Below, in pieces: positions 22,202-32,512 of a stretch of DNA of 64,000 bases (position 1 is its first letter; the number at the start of each line of letters is the position of its first letter). The stretch comes from Pelobates cultripes (lineage: Eukaryota > Chordata > Amphibia > Anura > Pelobatidae), in NCBI GenBank assembly GCA_933207985.1, contig OW240912.1, positions 229,036,861-229,100,860 on the forward strand, written 5' to 3'. Below the pieces are notes generated by a model. The model worked only from the letters and a program-made list of their open reading frames with translations, was not told the DNA's origin and ran no database searches. A program made the translations under genes and the position numbers.

Positions 22202-24349
22202 GTTTGTATTCTTCTTCTTTGCGATTTCCCTTCCATCTCACAAAAATACGTTTGTGTTTGAAACAAAATAGTATTGAACTACATCTGTACACTTCTGCAT
22301 TTTCTTTTGGTTTTTATTTCATTGGGGAGTTTACTAAATAACATCAGTTTCTTAAAATTAACTTAAGTAACTCTTAATCACTGGGCTAATTAAGGCTCCT
22401 GTGCTTTATATCCATTGCCATTATCTAAATGAGCAGCAAGTGAAGACGTGGTCAATTGCCGGAGCAGGTGCATAGCTTATTATGAGATAATATGAACATA
22501 AGGAGATGGATTTTCCTGAGCACGGCATGGCCTGTGCTGAATGTGACATCTGCTCCAAAGAGCATCATTATTTGTATGACTGGCTGACACTGTCAAAGTT
22601 TATTTTCACCAAGACATTGATTTAACTGCCTGAAAAGCTAGTTTAACAGTAGACGGCAAAGAAGAGATGGTATTTTTTTTGCCAGTAAGACACAAACCAT
22701 TGATACCTGCCTATTTACTTTTGTATGTTCTTTTAAAGATAGTTAAAAATTTAGAGCAGCTCTAAAAAAAAAAGTCTCATGCGAAAATAGATAAAAAATT
22801 GTTTTGAGATGCTATCACATCATAAAGTAAACCTTTCAATGTTAGGGCTGAAATGAGTGAACATCCAGCAATTTTCTGCATTTGTAATGTGAACTTCATA
22901 TACGTTTGGATGGCATGGTTTGGTTAAGTATCTCAGCTGTTCTCAGCACTGGAAGCAATAAGTGCCATCCAACGTTTTAAGACATCGATGTTGCTAATAT
23001 GTAAGTAAGTTCTGCAGTAATGATGCGACAACCAACTGCTGCCTGGGGACTCCTGGTTTCTGTTAAACGGTTTGATACAAAACTGGGGAATGTTGAAAGT
23101 AGCCTTACTGCACAGCACTAAAATATATATTTAAAAAAATAAAATGTAGATGTTAATGTGAAAGCGTTGTACAAAAAATATGTTTTTGGAATACCAGGAC
23201 GCCAGTTTTATTTTTCTGTGTTTGACACTGAGCTAATATGCTGTAAATTATTACATTAAATGTAGCTTTTGATACACCCAATATGTCCGAATCAATGAAG
23301 TAAATGCCTAATGTGTAAACAAATATAGTATTTTATAAACATGGAGTGTCGTGCAAGACTGCTTTCTGACTGCAAACATATTTTGAATTACTGAATTACT
23401 TTAAATCCTAAGGTCAGTGTTTCAGTTTTGGCAGACAGAATGTTACGTAATGAAATTAGAGCACATTATATGTAGCATCTTTATAGATCTATTGGAACAG
23501 AATGAATACTCAGACAAACATGACTTTATGCATTTATTGAATAAAAATAAGCATCCATATTTATATTGGATTTGCTGTATCATCAGAAATAGTCTTTGTA
23601 TTGTCATGTAGCCTTTTAAAACAGTCCATACTTTGTGTTCATCCCTTTTTCAATTTGTTCAGCATTTTTAAAGCATTTACTTTAAGTATAAAAAGAGAAC
23701 ATAAGTGTTTCTATGAAAGTGGAAAAAATCCCTATAGTAGTATAAACAGTACTATTAAAACTACCTTTTGATAGATATAATTAAAATTGATAAATAAAAT
23801 CACAATATAGAAAAAATGGGATTATGTTGCCCAACTACGTTGCTGGTTAATTAGATATATATAACAATAATGGATATAATGAACGAAATTAATCGGCAGG
23901 TAAATCACCAAAACGAAATTATAATGAAATATAAAAGGAAAGTTCCAAAATTCTGAAATTGCAAAAAATAGGCAACACTGTTACAATTTTTGTCAACACA
24001 TTCTGACTACAATTATTACAGCTACTACAGACTTTTATCAATACTCTCTCTATAGCCTTACACCTTTAGGAAAAACTACCCTTCACGGAGGGATGATCAC
24101 GTACATACACACCCTGTCACACACTCCTATACACAAACTGCAGCATTAACATGACACTGCTGTCCTGAAGCTTGTGCTGCATATATTTTGCAGTTTTTTC
24201 AAGTCTGCACTCCATTCCTTCTTGAAGATAGTGTCCAGACGTTTATTGAACACTGCTTTTTTATATATTGCTTCTGAATTGTACCATGTCTCATTTAATA
24301 GTTGCTTAAAGCTACTATGCTGGCAGTACTCACATTTCATACTTCATAC
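22202..24349 (+). other. TYW1 intron, no gene; candidate conserved non-coding element at 22330-22640
   Basis: About 310 bp from 22330 are of balanced composition, unlike the repeats, with TTAATCACTGGGCTAATTAAGG and ATTGCCATTATCTAAATGAG (homeodomain-like TAATTA core). No open frame. The remaining 1.7 kb is AT-rich and featureless apart from short poly-A runs. The label conserved is only a guess from texture. Confidence 0.35.
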
Positions 24350-24795
24350 CCTCTTCCTTTCTCTTCCCTTCCCTTCCCTTCCCTTCCCTTCCCTTCTCTT
24401 CCCTTCCCTTCCCTTCTCTTCCCTTCCCTTCCCTTCTCTTCCCTTCCCTTCCCTTCTCTTCCCTTCTCTTCCCTTCTCTTCCCTTCTCTTCCCTTCTCTT
24501 CCCTTCTCTTCCCTTCTCTTCCCTTCTCTTCCCTTCTCTTCCCTTCTCTTCCCTTCTCTTCCCTTCTCTTCCCTTCTCTTCCCTTCTCTTCCCTTCTCTT
24601 CCCTTCTCTTCCCTTCTCTTCCCCTCTCTTCCCTTCTCTTCCCTTCTCTTCCCTTCTCTTCCCTTCTCTTCCCTTCTCTTCCCTTCTCTTCCCTTCTCTT
24701 CCCTTCTCTTCCCTTCCCTTCTCTTCCCTTCTCTTCCCTTCTCTTCCCTTCTCTTCCCTTCTCTTCCCTTCTCTTCCCTTCTCTTCCCTTCCCTC
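24350..24795. repeat. (CCCTTCTCTT)n polypyrimidine satellite, about 445 bp
   Basis: A nearly perfect array with period 10, made of two 5-mers, CCCTT and CTCTT. The first 100 bp are richer in CCCTT. There is one C-for-T change near 24623. All bases are pyrimidine on + and purine on -, with mirror symmetry favouring triplex (H-DNA) folding. The LFPSLPFSS and GREGKRREEK open frames on the two strands come only from the repeat. Confidence 0.97.
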
Positions 24796-25265
24796 TGTGA
24801 TACCAGGAAGTGGGAGAGTGGCAAGAGAACTGGAGCCAGTATAGTAACATGAGAAACAAGTAGCCAGAGAGGTGTGAACGTACAACAGCTCAATTAACTT
24901 GCCCTTCGGTGGTTCCCCGCTCTGACCTCAAGCTGGTTTTAACTCATCTTGTGCCATTACAGAGAGAACATATCTGAAGCATATCATACTGGTCCCACCC
25001 ATACGGGCAGTTCTGATCCGAAATGCCAGCAAGTTCCCTATGCATGAGAGATACAGCAACCCCAGAGGATCATTTCAACCTTGTGAGGTATAGCCAATAT
25101 CCCTCAAAGGGCAGGCTAATTGAGCTGTTGTCCGTCATCACCACGCATGCTACTTGTTTTTCTCTCCTTAAGTAAATAAGGTAATCCAGATGTGGACCCC
25201 TTGCTCACGGTGCCTGGAGGGATATTGACTATACCTCACTGATGATACCTTATAAGGTTGAAATG
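24796..25265 (+). other. Intronic sequence with local duplication
   Basis: No gene. The phrases CCAGAGGATCATTTCAACCTTG (about 25060) and, inverted, TATAAGGTTGAAATGATTTC (about 25250) form a long-range inverted repeat that also includes CAATATCCCTC and GAGGGATATTG. This 200-bp hairpin may be a MITE-like element. Confidence 0.45.
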
Positions 25266-25362
25266 ATTTCTCTGAAACTGCTATGTTTAAACCTGAGGAA
25301 CCTGGCACCCAGACCACTTCATTGAGCTGAAGTGGTCTGGGTGACTATAGTGTCCCTTTGAG
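25266..25362. mobile_element. T2-like MITE, right end fragment
   Basis: TTTCTCTGAAACTGCTATGTTTA then CACCCAGACCACTTCATTGA and GACTATAGTGTCCCTTTG match the right part of the 21738 element. The terminal TTAA is lost. Confidence 0.75.
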
Positions 25363-26754
25363 AAGAGAAGAGAAACATTTGATGCTCAGCGGTACGTGCT
25401 GTGCATGCACATCTGGTCTCCAATACTCCTTTAATAATAGTGTTGAACTAACCATTGATGGGCAAGTGGGAGGGGGAGAGGTCAGCATTACCAAGAAAGT
25501 CTTGGTACTGATAACTGGTCTGTAAAAAGTCGATGGATTTAAATTTTTTATTTTTTTTTACTTTTTTTGAGGCAAACACGGGAATGTATTTAGGAACAGG
25601 GTACACTGTAGCGTTACAGATTTGTATTCCTAAAGCTATAGTGTTATTTTTAAGATTAGTGTATCCTTCATAATTATTGGCGCTTTTTTTTTTACTACGT
25701 TTGTTCATTTACAAAGCTGTGAAAACATAACTTTCCTTGATTAGTTTAATTTTTGCAACTAAAAGGAAAACCATATTGAAACATTCATATTGTATGCAAT
25801 AGCATGCTTTTCATTTTCTTTTCTTTTTATGTCTCATACATGCATAAAAATGCTAACTTTCACACTGAATTTTATTCCCTTCTTCCTTATTTTTACATTC
25901 AAGAAAAAATAAATGAATTTACTATGTGCAGTGCAGATCTCTTCATCTAAGCAGTATGTATTGGGTTGCTGCAAGTGCCCCAAACAGTCAAATTGCACAA
26001 CTCCTGTCTGTAAACTGCTTGGGAAACACAGCAGCTCACACTGGTGGTATAATAATTCAAGGGATTCATTCATCCGTCTGTAGTCTTTGTTATGCTGGCA
26101 AAAGAATATATACCTAACATTTCCAAAAAGGTCTGAATTGACAGGGTAACTGTGTGTGCAGCCATATCACTTCCAAATGAAGAGAAAGGTGTCCCTTCCT
26201 CACACCAAAAGTGTACAGTCATCTGTTGATTCAGTTTTGTAGGATTAGCTACTGTGCTGAGGGCAAGGATAAGGGAGGTTTTAAAATAAAAAAAAATGTT
26301 GGTTTACTGTTCAACTGTGCATTTGCTGCCAATTTGGCTTGCATAACAGTACTAATTTCTTTTAAAGTAAATGGATATGGCCATTACAGCTTTGCAAATG
26401 AGCATATATTGATAAAAGATGCATTATATTGCAAGTTCATTTTAAATTCCCCTTTAATCGCAGAATTTACATTTTTAGTTTCCATTTAAGAACAGAAATC
26501 ATAAGGCAAGAGGAGAGTATTTAAAAATGTATGCTTGGCTGACACATGCAAAGTTGTACTGGTGAGTGCAAAAACATGATTAACCTCCCTAATGATAGAT
26601 GTAAATTTATATATTTACCGTTCAGTACAACCAACAAGCCGATACCTTGAGAAAAGACAGTCTTGAACACAGCATTTCTGAAAATCATGTTTTCACAATA
26701 ATTTCCTAGAATGCCTTGCTACATATGCAAATAAGAACATTCATCAAGTTGGAC
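25363..26754 (+). other. TYW1 intron, no gene seen
   Basis: AT-rich sequence with no splice-supported coding exon and no recognised repeat. Confidence 0.45.
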
Positions 26755-27240
26755 TTAAAGGGACCCTATAGTCACCAGAACAACTACAGCTCATTGTAAT
26801 TGTTCAGGTGTCTATACCAGCAGTTCCCAAACTGTGAGAGCTGCATGCCAGAGCTCACTCTCACCACTAGAACCGCCATGGCTTCCCCACTGGACTGCCA
26901 GGGATTAGTACTGTCCCCCTTTCCCCTTTAGTGGCTATTGTGTCTGGGTTGATTCTTTAAAAAAAAAAAAAAAAAATCTTCCAGTGCCCCTCCCAAGATT
27001 AGGCTCTGGGTCTGCGCTACAACATAGAAAATTGCTTTGACTTGGGGCACCTTGGAAAAATATAGGACATATTAAGGGTGCCTTGGACCTAAAAAGTTTG
27101 TGAACCACTGGTCTATACCATGTCCATGCAGGCTTTTTGTTGTTAACACTGCTTTTTCAGAGAAAATTATAATATAAACTCAGGCAATTGTTACTGAAGG
27201 CCTCTTGTAATATCTCCTATGCAATTATTGTATCAACAGC
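26755..27240. mobile_element. T2-like MITE interrupted by a hAT element
   Basis: Left end TTAAAGGGACCCTATAGTCACC at 26755. The body continues after the hAT insertion with CCATGTCCATGCAGGC and CACTGCTTTTTCAGAGAAA. The right terminus is not clear. Confidence 0.7.
26818..27110. mobile_element. hAT-like element (293 bp) with 8-bp target duplication
   Basis: Starts CAGCAGTTCCCAAACTGTG and ends AAAAAGTTTGTGAACCACTG, giving inverted termini CAG(C/T)(A/G)GTTC(C/A)CAAACT. It is flanked by identical GTCTATAC octamers at 26810-26817 and 27111-27118, the target size of hAT transposases. It is non-autonomous, with a poly-A run of about 20 near 26960. Confidence 0.88.
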
Positions 27241-27362
27241 CTTTTGTTTAGATACAGTATGTTTTTCCATAGTGTATTAGATACATTGTTGTCTTTGAAT
27301 TATGAGTGTATCCATTTTTCTTTTTATGCTGTCAGCGTAATTTATAAATCATATAGGCATTC

Positions 27363-27378
27363 TGTGTGTGTGTGTGTG

Positions 27379-27426
<48 letters not shown>
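27363..27426. repeat. (TG)n/(TA)n microsatellite
   Basis: Eight TG repeats followed by about 22 TA repeats. Confidence 0.97.
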
Positions 27427-27429
<3 letters not shown>

Positions 27430-28364
27430 TTGTTTTAATTTATTTCTAACACTTGTATGCTTATTGTATCATTATGCCATTGATTATTAGAGAAGCTCAT
27501 CAGTAATGTAATATGTGGGGCTTATGTTGCGTTAAGAAATTTGACAATTCTGGCCCTAGAGGTGTGTGTATGTTTTTATATATAGTTTAATCATTGATCA
27601 TTCAAGTTCTCTGAGGAAGCAAAGGATCGATGAATGCCTGCTTGTACATTGAACTCCCGGTACGGAAGGCGCTCCGCCGATGGAACAGTTGTACAGACTT
27701 GCATTGAAAAACAGTTGTTGGATCAGCGCTTAGTGTCCAGTACGAAGCTGAGGTAAATAAGTAAAGGGAAGGCTGCGACCTAAGGGTATGGTATTCGCTC
27801 ACAGACCATCAGAATTCTGTTTCTACAGACTTCTACGGCATTCAGAGCCTGTTTAGCTACCGTACCACTACACCCCCGATCTGCCTTTTTAATTATTGTT
27901 CACTAGAGCATGGTTTTAAACACAGCTTTTTAAATAAAATGAGTTGTTATTCAAAAAGACCATGGACTTTGCAACTTTAATATATTGGATAGATTTTGGC
28001 CTTGTTAATATTTTGTGTGCTTAAATCTTTATAGTTTTTGCACAAATAAATGTTTTGCATAGTGCTGCACCATAAGCCGGCCACCTTAGCTACTTCCCTC
28101 ATGGCAGAAATACTTTATCAAATGTATGCAGACTGCTTTGCTCCAACGGCACTGAATGAGCGGCTTTTAATTCCCAACTTGGCTGCAGACAGTCAGAAAA
28201 ACTACAAACCGGTAGTGATATCCTTAATATATGTATCCCTCTGTGTCCTCACTTTCTAATGCAGGTTGTTTTCTTGTTCAGATAATTCAGTATGGACAGT
28301 GGCATACTGACCATTCCTTTGAAAAGAAAGTCTTTTTTGGAGTGAGAGGGCATGGTTAAAAAGG
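27427..28364 (+). other. TYW1 intron, no gene seen
   Basis: A block at about 27590-27880 has moderate GC and hairpin-like text (CTGAGGAAGCAAAGGATCGATG, TACGGTAGCT-like) that may be part of an unknown retroelement. No terminus could be fixed. Confidence 0.35.
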
Positions 28365-29365
28365 CAAACTTGGGGGCGGAGCCTAGCTTCCTTGCAGAGT
28401 GGACGTGCTGCATGATAGCTCCTGCAAGCCAGCCACTAAAACGGGGGATATACCCCCAATCATCGCACGCACACCGCTGGTGATACCAAACCTGTACCCG
28501 CAACTCACGATTCCAGCTTGAGGCCTAACTGCGATTGAGCCATCTGGATGGTAACCTTGCAGATGGCAACCTCACCGTACTCACCTCTAACTCCTCCTCT
28601 GGACCGGCGGGGGTTATCCCGGTTCTCGCTGGGTGCCACAGGCAGCCGGCCACAATGCAGACCCTATGCACCAAGCATCCCCAACACAGCTTGTGCGCCT
28701 GGATGCTCACTGCCAAGGTATGCAGAGGCCCACACAGGTGAATGGTGCCGAAAGCGCAGGGAGACCGCGACAACGGCTTACCGTGACCTGCTGGAAGGCA
28801 CACGCGACTACCCCACAGAGGGAATTGGCCGACGACATCGCGGCATGGCAGGGCTTGAGGCCACCGCTGGAACTGTGATTCTAAGCGAGCAGACGGCCAC
28901 ACACTGAGCCCTCCAAACCAGAGTGAGCTCATACCTTATACTGAAGCACATACCTAATAGTTATACTCTGCATCTGTGTCTTGTACTTTCATTTTCGAGC
29001 CATACCACGCATAGCTTCACTATATCTGCACCCAGCGATACCGTAACCTAGCTTTGAATCACTAATTTGTCAAACCTACTTTATCAATATGCTGCCAGTT
29101 TCATAGCGTGCTGTAAAACATATACCTAAAGCCTGGCTAGTCAAACGTTTAGCTGTTGCTCCACTCTATGCTTAACTCTCTTGTGGAATGTCTCTACCTA
29201 AATGTCGCATAGAGGGATGTAACCGCTGTTTTCCATATTTTCTCTATATTAAAAAATTGTGCATGTCAAATCTACAGTAAAGCTCAGCCAAAGGACTGCC
29301 TTTGGGGCACCTCAGGCCTTTGTCATTCTATATTGCACTGATAAAAAAGTAAATTAAAAAAAGGC
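28365..29365 (+). mobile_element. L1-like LINE derivative, 5' end plus tail
   Basis: Starts CTTGGGGGCGGAGCCTAGC, comparable with the 5' starts of the L1-like copies at 53022 and 58172. The sequence is GC-rich to about 28920 with open frames in three phases but no recognisable ORF1 or ORF2 domain. It then becomes AT-rich and ends near ATAAAAAAGTAAATTAAAAAA. I infer an internally deleted element; the class assignment is tentative. Confidence 0.45.
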
Positions 29366-29947
29366 AAATTATGGGGCAGCATATTGCAAAAAATATCTGG
29401 CTTTTTTAAATTAAAAAATTACAAAGATTTGAACATTTATGCGAAAAATACAGCTTATTAATTAGGCCCAGAGTGTCCCTTTTTTACATAAATTTAAAGG
29501 AAAACAGAGTATCATATGAAAGCAAGGTTAACAGAAGTAGGTGATTTGCAAACGTATTTCTCGCTTTTTTCTTTTTAATTTCTTATCTTTTATACTCTAT
29601 CGCGCTCTCCTTTTTCTTTTTTCCATTTTACTATTTCATCTCCATATATTATTTTGACATTTCTGATGAGTAGTGGCAAGAGGTTGAATGATCTTAATTT
29701 GTGGTAAACCTTTGCATTCATACCTGGTGATGCAAACACTTGTACGAATTGAATTAAGAATAGGGAAATTGCCTCCTACTTTAAATTGGCATACTTCTCA
29801 ATATTAATTGGTGTCTTGATAATGAACAGGAAAAGAAAAAGAGATGTATAAAAGTACTTTGCGTCCTCTCCCATATGATTTATATTATATTTACCCACTA
29901 TTCATAAGATATCCTCGACTGTTTTTTACCATGACTGATGAGAACCA
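29366..29947 (+). other. TYW1 intron, no gene seen
   Basis: AT-rich, with a pyrimidine-rich stretch at about 29565-29645. Nothing else seen. Confidence 0.4.
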
Positions 29948-30240
29948 TAAAGGGACACTGTTAGGAATACAAAGCTGAATTTCTAACACTACAGTGTTAG
30001 AAATATAGCCTCCATAACCCCCCCCCCCACCCTCCCATGGCAGTGAAAGGGTTAAATAACTCTTTCTTCAGTGCAACAGGACTGTGATGATGTCAGCACT
30101 GGGAGTAACTAACTGCCGGTCACTTCTTCCCAGCTAACACTGAGCACTACTCAAGAATAGAAGGCAGCAGGTGCAGACATGGAGAGCTATGAGCTCAGAC
30201 AGCCCCAGCCAGCACTGGACCCAAGGAAAGCCATTCTCCT
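29948..30240. mobile_element. T2-like MITE, truncated
   Basis: AAAGGGACACTGTTAGGAATAC then TTCTAACACTACAGTGTTAGAA (hairpin) and the GGCAGTGAAAGGGTTAAATAAC phrase of the GC-rich MITE centre. The right end is missing. Confidence 0.55.
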
Positions 30241-30289
30241 GCATCCAAAAGATAGGAAATAGGAGGGTAGCTAAAAATGTTTAAATTGT

Positions 30290-30630
30290 GCATGTTTGTC
30301 TGTGTCTGTGTATCTGTATGTATGTCTGTCTTTATTTGTACCTGAATGTGTGTCTGTGAATCTGTATGTGTGCTAGTGTGTGTCTGCATGTCTTCATGTG
30401 TATCTGGATGTGTTATTGTGTGTATCTCCATTTATGTCAGTGTGCATGTCTGTTTAGCTGTATGTGTGTGTCTGTGCATCTGCATGTTTGCCAGTGAGGA
30501 TAACTGTGCGTCTGTGTATCTTTGTGTGTTTGAGTGTATCTATGTATCTACATGTGTATCAGTGTATGCATCTGCGTGACTGTCTGGTATGTATGTGTAT
30601 CTGCATGTCTGTACCTGTATGTGTCACAAT
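30290..30630. repeat. Degenerate TG-rich minisatellite
   Basis: About 340 bp of variants of TGTGTCTGTATGTATCTG with a rough 10-14 bp period. Cysteine/valine-rich open frames here are repeat artefacts. Confidence 0.85.
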
Positions 30631-30737
30631 ATACCAACCGGAACCACATTCAGTCCACATAAGCCAAGGGTGCTAATACTAGACCATGGGCCACCACGAG
30701 CCCAGAAGAAATACCGATAACAGAGAAGAGGTCCAGG

Positions 30738-32375
30738 TACATAGTTACATAGCTGAAAAGAGACTTGCGTCCATCAAGTTCAACCTTCCTCACATTTGTT
30801 TTTTGCTGTTGATCCAAAAGAAGGCAAAAAAAAAAAAAAACCTCAGTTTGAAGCACAATTTTGGAACAAGCTAGGAAATAAATTCCTTTTTAACCCCAGA
30901 ATGGCAGTCAGATTTATCCTTGGATCAATCAGTTATTACCCTACATTGAAAGAGTACATCCTTGAATATTCTGTTTTTGCAAGTATGCATCTAGCTCTTT
31001 GAACATCTGTATGGACTCTGATAAAACCACTTCTTCAGGCAGAGAATTCCACATCCTGATTGTTCTTACAGTAAAAAAAACTTTCCTTTGCCTTAGATGA
31101 AATCTTCTTTCTTTCAGTCCAAAGGCATGACCTCGTGTCCTATGTAAAGTCCGGTTTGTGAATAGATTTCCACACAATGGTTTCTATTGACCCCGAATAT
31201 ATTTGTATAATGTTATCATATCCCCTCTCAGGCAACGTTTTTCTAAACTAAATAGGTTTAAATTTGTTAACCTTTCTTCACAGCTGATATGTTCCCTTCC
31301 TTTTATTAATTTTGTAGTCCGCCTCTGCACTTTTTCTAGTGCCATAATATCCATCTTTAGAACAGGTGCCCAAAATTGCACAGCATATTCAATATGTGGT
31401 CTTACCAGTGATTTATAAAGAGGCAAAATTATATTCTCGTCTCGAGAATGAATGCCCTTTTTCTTGCATGACAATACCTTACTGGCCTTGGCCACTGCTG
31501 ATTGACATTGCACATTATTGAATAGTTTGTTGTCTATAACAATTCCAAAGTACTTTTCGTGTGTTGTTATCCCTAATTCGCTTCCATTAAGGGTATACTT
31601 TGCTTGTGTTTTCTTTACGTCGAAGTGCATAACTTTGCATTTTCCGACATTACATTTCATCTGCCATTTGAGTGCCCAGTCCCCCAGTCTATCTAAATCC
31701 CTCTGCAGCATATAATATCTTGCTCACATTGTATTATTTTACAGAGTTTTGTGTCATCTGCAAACACTGAAACATGACTTTCAATGCTGTCTTCAAGACC
31801 ATTTATAAACATGTTAAATAGAAGGGGTCCCAGAACAGACCCTTGAGGGACACCACTTGCCACCTCTGTCCAGCTTGAAAATTTACCATTAATGACAACT
31901 CTTTGTACTCTGTTTTTAAGCCAATGTTCTACCCAAGAACAAGCATTTTCATCTAGAAAACTCCTTGAGTTTGAACACTAATCTATTGTGTGGAACTGTA
32001 TCAAATGGCTTGGCAAAATCCAAATAGATCACATCCACTGCAACACCCTGATCTATACTTCTGCTTACTTCTTCGTAGAATGCAATCAAGTTAGTTTGAC
32101 ATGACCTGTGCTCCATAAAACAGTGTACAAATTGTGACATGAAGGTGTCATTTAACAAGTTTAAAAACCTAATTCCCTTTGCTGAGCTACTAGTGCCTCT
32201 GTCCCAATTTATGTCCGGGTAATTATAATCTCCAATAATTAAAGTGTTACCAAGATTTGCAGCTTTCTCAATTTGCTCAAACAGCTGTTGTTCCTTGTCA
32301 ATATTAACATTAGGTGGTTTATAACATTTCCCAACCAATAGTTGGTTTCCATTCTTTTCCCCCAAGCAGATATTT
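30738..32375 (-). mobile_element. CR1-type LINE, 5' truncated and internally deleted
   Basis: Read on the minus strand from 32375. The endonuclease part has NTLIIGDYNYPDINWDRG. It joins at about 32122 to reverse transcriptase starting HRSCQTNLIAFYEEVSRS and YLDFAKPFDTVPHNRL. Then come SGVPQGSVLGPLLFNMFING, the catalytic FADDT box, LDRLGDWALKWQMKCNVGKC, SLVRPHIEYAVQFWAP, VQRRTTKLIKG and the C-terminal TVRTIRMWNSLPEEVV. Frameshifts at about 31958 and 31715 and a stop at 31186-31184 kill it. Open pieces are 31949-32398, 31184-31711 and 30941-31177. The 3' end is near 30738, where ATAGTTACATAGC repeats. The missing part runs from the end of the endonuclease to the start of the reverse transcriptase. 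Confidence 0.92.
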
Positions 32376-32386
32376 ATAGAAACACT

Positions 32387-32421
32387 GCAACGTTTCAACC
32401 CAAAAATGAATCTTTGTCAAG
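32387..32421 (-). other. Hammerhead-like motif (CTTGACAAAG...GAAACG)
   Basis: The minus strand reads CTTGACAAAGATTC, a T-rich loop, then GGGTTGAAACGTTGCAG. It shares CTTGACAAAG and GAAACG spacing with 55326-55365. This is the layout of a hammerhead core (CUGANGA, stem II, GAAA) in degraded form. Stem II is mostly G-U pairs here, so activity is unlikely. Confidence 0.4.
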
Positions 32422-32512
32422 CTGTATGGGGGTCAGTGTGTGATTTTTCTCAATCAAAGACTATGGCCCATGCACAAATATATTTCTGATGAGGTGACCC
32501 ACTGTTAACTCC

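Noticed and set aside
24174..24893. Open frames of 170-208 codons on both strands
   Set aside because: Pure products of the CCCTTCTCTT array.
28535..28932. GC-rich open frames on both strands as a host exon
   Set aside because: Three phases are open at once and the segment follows an L1-like 5' start; no splice sites or known protein.
30195..30676. Cysteine/valine-rich frames resembling a small secreted protein
   Set aside because: They follow the TG-rich minisatellite period; no signal peptide or splice context.
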